Origin: Desmonostoc vinosum HA7617-LM4
GTDB taxonomy: Bacteria; Cyanobacteriota; Cyanobacteriia; Cyanobacteriales; Nostocaceae
NCBI GenBank assembly: GCA_019359515.1
Contig: JAHHHC010000050.1
Location: 1 to 41,878, forward strand
Length of the DNA stretch: 41,878 bases
Direction: 5' to 3'
The translations under genes were made by a program, and so were the position numbers. Below, one piece after another: positions 41,570 to 41,878 of this stretch; the first letter of the stretch is position 1, and each line of letters opens with the position of its first letter. The notes under the pieces are model-generated. The model did not search any database and was not told the DNA's origin. It saw only the letters and a program-made list of their open reading frames with translations.

Positions 41570-41704
41570 ATACCGTTTCACCTTAAAATTGATACAGATG
41601 ATGACGCGGGGACGCAAAGACGCGCAGATTGATATTTTGCAGGATTATAGAGAATTGATACTAAAAAAGGAATGTTGATTAAGAATTTTGAGAAATGGTA
41701 TAAG
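41570..41704. mobile_element. MITE-like element overlapping the 3' end of the last gene
   Basis: TAATACCGTTTC (41570-41581) and GAAATGGTATAA (41693-41704) are near-perfect inverted repeats of the same type as the ends at 33728-33811. The interior has a GACGCGGGGACGC repeat. The right end covers the last codons and stop of the partial gene at 41679-41878, so the element appears to have supplied its C-terminus. Confidence 0.5.
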
Positions 41705-41878
41705 CAACATTCAAAAAACCGCTTTGAACCAAATAAGCGGTATAAGTCATAAGTAATTGCGAGTCAATAGATGGACAAGCAATAGAACTACCAGCCAATG
41801 CATTCAAAGTAGCCTGACAACTAATAATTGGTCTTTTGGCCTGCAAATACAAATCAGGAATAGTTAATTGCTCATCAG
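41679..41878 (-). CDS. C-terminal part of an unrecognised protein (runs off the right edge)
   Basis: The minus-strand frame is open from the window edge to TAA at 41679-41681 and encodes at least 65 residues: [20 protein letters not shown], then [39 protein letters not shown] and TISQNS. There is no start codon in the window. The sequence has no repeats and a normal amino-acid mix, which supports a real coding end. I do not recognise the family. The final residues (from about YTISQNS) are encoded by the inverted repeat of the MITE-like element, so the native end may have been replaced. The SDR gene lies downstream on the same strand, about 230 bases away. Confidence 0.5.
   Translation of the reverse strand, partial: DEQLTIPDLYLQAKRPIISCQATLNALAGSSIACPSIDSQLLMTYTAYLVQSGFLNVAYTISQNS

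Overview
The window looks like chromosomal DNA from a filamentous, Nostoc-type cyanobacterium. The HIP1 octamer GCGATCGC occurs throughout. It carries cyanobacterial markers: the circadian input protein LdpA, a Ycf45-like R3H/P-loop protein, a group 2 sigma factor, a DUF6887 protein and an Uma2 nuclease. The intergenic DNA is full of the heptanucleotide repeats, hairpin repeats and MITE-like elements typical of Nostocales. No tRNA, rRNA or CRISPR array was seen.

Layout. 1-2503: the 3' end of an IS200/IS605 TnpB gene with its right-end hairpin, a repeat-rich stretch, an Uma2 nuclease, a 63-bp tandem repeat and a small conserved protein. 3039-7487: a large NACHT NTPase with 14 WD40 repeats. 7653-10605: ldpA (with an in-frame repeat insertion) and the R3H/P-loop gene. 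10731-14338: a decayed gene, then a two-gene minus-strand unit of a possible HEPN-like protein and a ParA/AAA double-P-loop protein split by one in-frame TAA. 14473-19832: an AI-2E family transporter, a 2Fe-2S protein, a nucleotidyltransferase-fold protein, a pRiA4b ORF-3 protein, a DUF6887 protein and CobO. 19972-22073: a MITE, cysC, and two gene fragments joined head to tail (TPR/GT41-like and DUF4114). 22107-29980: a cell-envelope protein, a sigma factor, a HerA-like ATPase, a GST, a fasciclin protein and a GAF protein. 30213-32545: a PaaK/CapK-like adenylate-forming enzyme, divergent from nagB.

32546-37237 is the most unusual part. All its intact genes lie on the minus strand: a 47-residue microviridin-type (graspetide) precursor, a LamG-patatin protein and a small glycine-rich membrane protein. 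Around them are several minus-strand rho-independent terminators, and at least three of these end copies of one roughly 100-nt sequence that may be a small RNA family. No ATP-grasp ligase gene lies in the window, so the precursor looks orphaned here. 37534-41446 is a minus-strand run of two glycosyltransferases or GT-like proteins, a DUF2141 protein and an extended SDR, suggesting surface polysaccharide or glycoconjugate synthesis. A partial unknown gene runs off the right edge.

Functional names come from motifs read by eye, with no database search. Confidence is high for LdpA, CobO, CysC, NagB, HerA, the sigma factor, patatin and the microviridin-type core. It is lower for the HEPN call, the small-RNA family and all roles inferred from context.
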